A stretch of DNA of 7,584 nt. Source: CAZOIA01 sp964579675. GTDB lineage: Bacteria > Planctomycetota > Phycisphaerae > UBA1845 > PWPN01. Both the position numbers and the translations under genes were made by a program. The stretch lies in the NCBI GenBank assembly GCA_964579675.1, contig CAZOIA010000240.1:1-7584 (forward strand), in the 5' to 3' direction. The notes under the pieces were generated by a model that ran no database searches, had not been told where the DNA came from, and saw nothing but the letters and a program-made list of their open reading frames with translations. Position 1 is the first letter of the stretch, and every line of letters begins with the position of its first letter. Shown here one piece after another: positions 6,801-7,584 of this stretch.

Positions 6801-7327
6801 ATGACGATACGCCCGAAGCCCCGCCCATCGAGCTCACCCAACCCGACCCGCGCCGCCTCGCCCAACGGGAAATGGAACTGCTCGGCTTCCCGGTCACGAT
6901 AGATCCGCTCACGTTCCTGAGCTGTGACGAGAAGGGCAGGCAGATCGACTGGTCGCGTTATGTGCCCATCGAGCAGTTGGATCAGCACCGGGGGCATCGT
7001 GTGTCGGTCTGTGGTCTGATGGTGGCGGACCGGATCAGCGCCACCACCACCGGCGAGCTGATGAAGTTCGTGACGCTGGCCGAGGGCACCGGCTTCGTGG
7101 AGGCGTTTCTCTTTCCCGATGCTTATCGGCGCTTCGGCCACCTGACGGTGGCGAACCCGATCCTGGCCGCCACCGGTATCGTCGAGCCGTTCGAGAACCG
7201 CAACGGGTTCACCCTGCGCGTACAGCAAGTTTCAATACCCGCCACCCTCTGGCAAGCTCGCCGCGTTCCTGCTAGGCTGGCACCGGTTGTCGCCGGGTTG
7301 AGCGGCAACCGTGGGCGGTGGCGATAA
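3866..7327 (+). CDS. dnaE2: DNA polymerase III alpha subunit, DnaE2/ImuC-like
   Basis: The product has 1153 residues and is a C-family DNA polymerase, probably the error-prone partner of the upstream Y-polymerase. Order: PHP domain (about 1-280, starting MYISLHNRSAYSFGSA), polymerase core with RGSAADSL, Asp409 and Asp411 in ADIDLDL, Asp562 in IKIDLLG, and NKAHSAEYA, then helix-hairpin-helix (about 893-960) and an OB fold (about 1043-1120). The Asp411-Asp562 spacing of 151 is close to the 152 of E. coli DnaE. It ends soon after the OB fold, with no tau-binding domain, as in DnaE2. The PHP metal motif HxH is HxR (His6, Arg8), so PHP activity is probably lost. No clean clamp motif is seen; RAGLWD stands near the usual place. 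Two copies of a palindromic repeat are embedded at residues about 129-159 and 839-869. Without them and their flanks it would be near the usual DnaE2 length. The frame is open back to 3662, but ATG 3866 fits the family start. Confidence 0.9.
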   Translation: MYISLHNRSAYSFGSALTMPEQLADFAARHRMPAIALTDLNGLYAAVSFQQACDKAGVRPIVGAEFILADGASVTLLARSLPGYGNLCRLVSLQHLREQPIDRMDLCEHADDLICLVGHLPEPAGSAPTSRGLQPARRCEPAARSTSVGVAAHASSGGSWLGLREAFGDRIYVELAIHIADDVPAARRQAAVADEFGIPVVASCESRCLRRDQSLTLRALASIGTLTLLDHPHPDKPDGAWHLRTPAEMDRLFRRRPDALANTLAVAEQCHVVLDRTRNRFPPFASPDGRSAVQYLRDLCVAGCRRRYVEQPPQRGIGGKRPTLAEALERLDRELAIIEQVHYAEYFLVFHEIAEYCRSRGIASLARGSAADSLVCYVLGVSHACPFRFDLPFDRFLNPERARFSKMADIDLDLPWDQRDEVVRWVYDRWGHDHVAMIGAPNTFHGRAAVAELGKVFGVPPHEVHRITRRLPRTAAWNLPESIEASPEARDLPVQDEPYRTILRMAGALEGLPRHWSMHPCGLVVAPEPLTDLVPVQRSPKGPLVAQYDMDVIEDLGFIKIDLLGQAGLSVLRDAVAEIDRTDHTRIDLETDVDYSDAKTWDMIATGGARGVHHIESPAMTSLIRQCNCRDIDCLTTVVAIIRPGAANQGKKEAFARRYQGFEPASYDHPSLEPVLAGTFGLMVFEEHILQTAVEFAGMNLGKADVLRRALNKQDRAMIAEMKAEFCASARRRGRSEHEIAAVWPRLEGFAGFMFNKAHSAEYAVEAFQGAWLKRRRPAHYLAAILSNYRGFYANSPTLPQIVYVLEALRLGVGVLPPCVNRSRERFSVEYVATRHGQGAAGFSPRGQAVDGESFPRRRKAAQVSSCGSLRGQYPPNACISKEMGRPPSRPMIRIPVTHIQGLSRAFLDRYLTQREKGPFASLSDFVRRCRPGEAESQMLLDSGALDGFGKPRPAMFWQLRRLVRPAAADRAGLWDADHDDTPEAPPIELTQPDPRRLAQREMELLGFPVTIDPLTFLSCDEKGRQIDWSRYVPIEQLDQHRGHRVSVCGLMVADRISATTTGELMKFVTLAEGTGFVEAFLFPDAYRRFGHLTVANPILAATGIVEPFENRNGFTLRVQQVSIPATLWQARRVPARLAPVVAGLSGNRGRWR
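4252..4341 (+). repeat. palindromic element, copy 1, inside dnaE2
   Basis: This 90-base segment is bounded by GAGCCGC (4252-4258) and its inverted complement GCGGCTC (4335-4341). Its first 26 bases (4252-4277) are identical to copy 2 at 6381-6406 and contain the hairpin CGCGGGCT-TC-AGCCCGCG. It is read here as SRGLQPAR followed by low-complexity alanine/serine-rich residues, in a loop of the PHP domain between HLPEP and WLGLREAFGDRIYVEL. The length of 90 is a multiple of three, so insertion keeps the frame. The build, a REP-like hairpin plus a short distal inverted end, resembles bacterial interspersed mosaic elements. Confidence 0.75.
6381..6471 (+). repeat. palindromic element, copy 2, inside dnaE2
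   Basis: The segment is bounded by GAGCCGC (6381-6387) and GCGGCTC (6465-6471). It shares the first 26 bases with copy 1 exactly and the distal end at 12 of 14 bases (TCAAGCTGCGGCTC against TCGAGCGGCGGCTC), while the middle differs. It is read in another frame than copy 1, as AAGFSPRG. It lies between FSVEY and IRIPVTHIQGLS, where DnaE proteins normally have a short turn before the helix-hairpin-helix. No clear target duplication is visible at either copy. Confidence 0.75.
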
Positions 7328-7333
7328 GGTGTG

Positions 7334-7584
7334 ATGCTCGAGCTTTCCGTTGAGACAATCGAGTCGTGCGGCGTGGTCGGGGCCGGCGGGGCCGGCTTCC
7401 CGACGCACGTCAAGCTCCGCGCCGAGGCGGAGATCGTTATCCTTAACGCTGCCGAGTGCGAGCCGCTCCTGCACAAGGACAAGGAACTGCTCCGCGCATA
7501 TCCCGACGAGGTGCTCGCCGGCCTCCAGCAGGCCCGCCGGCTGGTCGGGGCCCGCGAGGCGGTCATCGGCATCAAGGACAAGTA
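7334..7584 (+). CDS. RnfC/PduS/PrdC-like electron-transfer protein, partial
   Basis: The N-terminal 83 residues are in the window, and the gene runs off the right edge with no stop. GVVGAGGAGFPTHVKL (13-28), followed by ILNAAECEPLLHKDKELL (36-53), is the hallmark start of the RnfC family. That family includes RnfC of the Rnf ion-pumping complex, PduS (cobalamin reductase of propanediol microcompartments) and PrdC of proline reductase. These are NuoF-related proteins that move electrons from NADH through FMN and iron-sulfur clusters; the cluster-binding part would lie beyond the edge. The absence of an N-terminal extension before GVVGAGG fits PduS/PrdC-like members better than long RnfC, but this is a weak cue. 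The ATG at 7334 is six bases after the dnaE2 stop, with AAGG just upstream. It is thus close enough to be co-transcribed, although its role appears unrelated to DNA repair. Confidence 0.85.
   Translation, partial: MLELSVETIESCGVVGAGGAGFPTHVKLRAEAEIVILNAAECEPLLHKDKELLRAYPDEVLAGLQQARRLVGAREAVIGIKDK

Noticed and set aside
1..7584. CRISPR array, tRNA, rRNA or insertion sequence
   Set aside because: No regular spacer array, cloverleaf, ribosomal RNA segment or transposase frame was seen; the repeats present are short and palindromic.

Overview
The window is GC-rich DNA from a bacterium. The abundance of short GC-rich interspersed palindromes, the weak Shine-Dalgarno sites and the divergent gene types would suit a Planctomycetota-like organism or an environmental genome bin. 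That is an impression, not a proof, because there is no marker gene here.

Layout, left to right. Bases 1-256 hold no convincing gene, only a short tandem repeat. A small reverse-strand reading frame (257-565) of unknown function has a good ribosome site that sits inside a hairpin. Bases 566-749 are non-coding and carry a cluster of short palindromes. A DUF72/YecE-family gene lies on the reverse strand (750-1754). A 193-base AT-rich divergent control region (1755-1947) holds a near-consensus reverse promoter with a palindrome exactly in its -35/-10 spacer. Three forward genes follow: a UmuD-like S24 self-cleaving protein (1948-2496), a Y-family DNA polymerase of the DinB type (2500-3789), and a short DNA polymerase III alpha subunit of the DnaE2/ImuC type (3866-7327). 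Six bases later an RnfC/PduS/PrdC-type electron-transfer gene begins (7334) and runs off the right edge.

The core of the window is the UmuD-like / Y-polymerase / DnaE2-like cassette. It reads as an SOS-type translesion synthesis operon, parallel to the known lexA2-imuA-imuB-dnaE2 mutasome cassettes but with different parts. No ImuA is visible, a UmuD-like protease takes the first position, and the Y-family protein keeps its catalytic acidic residues and a canonical clamp-binding QLDLF motif, unlike the catalytically dead ImuB. The DnaE-like protein keeps all three polymerase aspartates but lacks a C-terminal tau-binding domain and has a degenerate PHP metal site.

The most unusual feature is repeat invasion of this cassette. 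The dnaE2-like gene contains two copies of the same GC-rich palindromic element, read in two different frames, both keeping the gene open. A second repeat family forms a perfect 25-bp inverted repeat across the 3' end of the Y-polymerase gene and the gap before dnaE2, and supplies the last codons of the polymerase.
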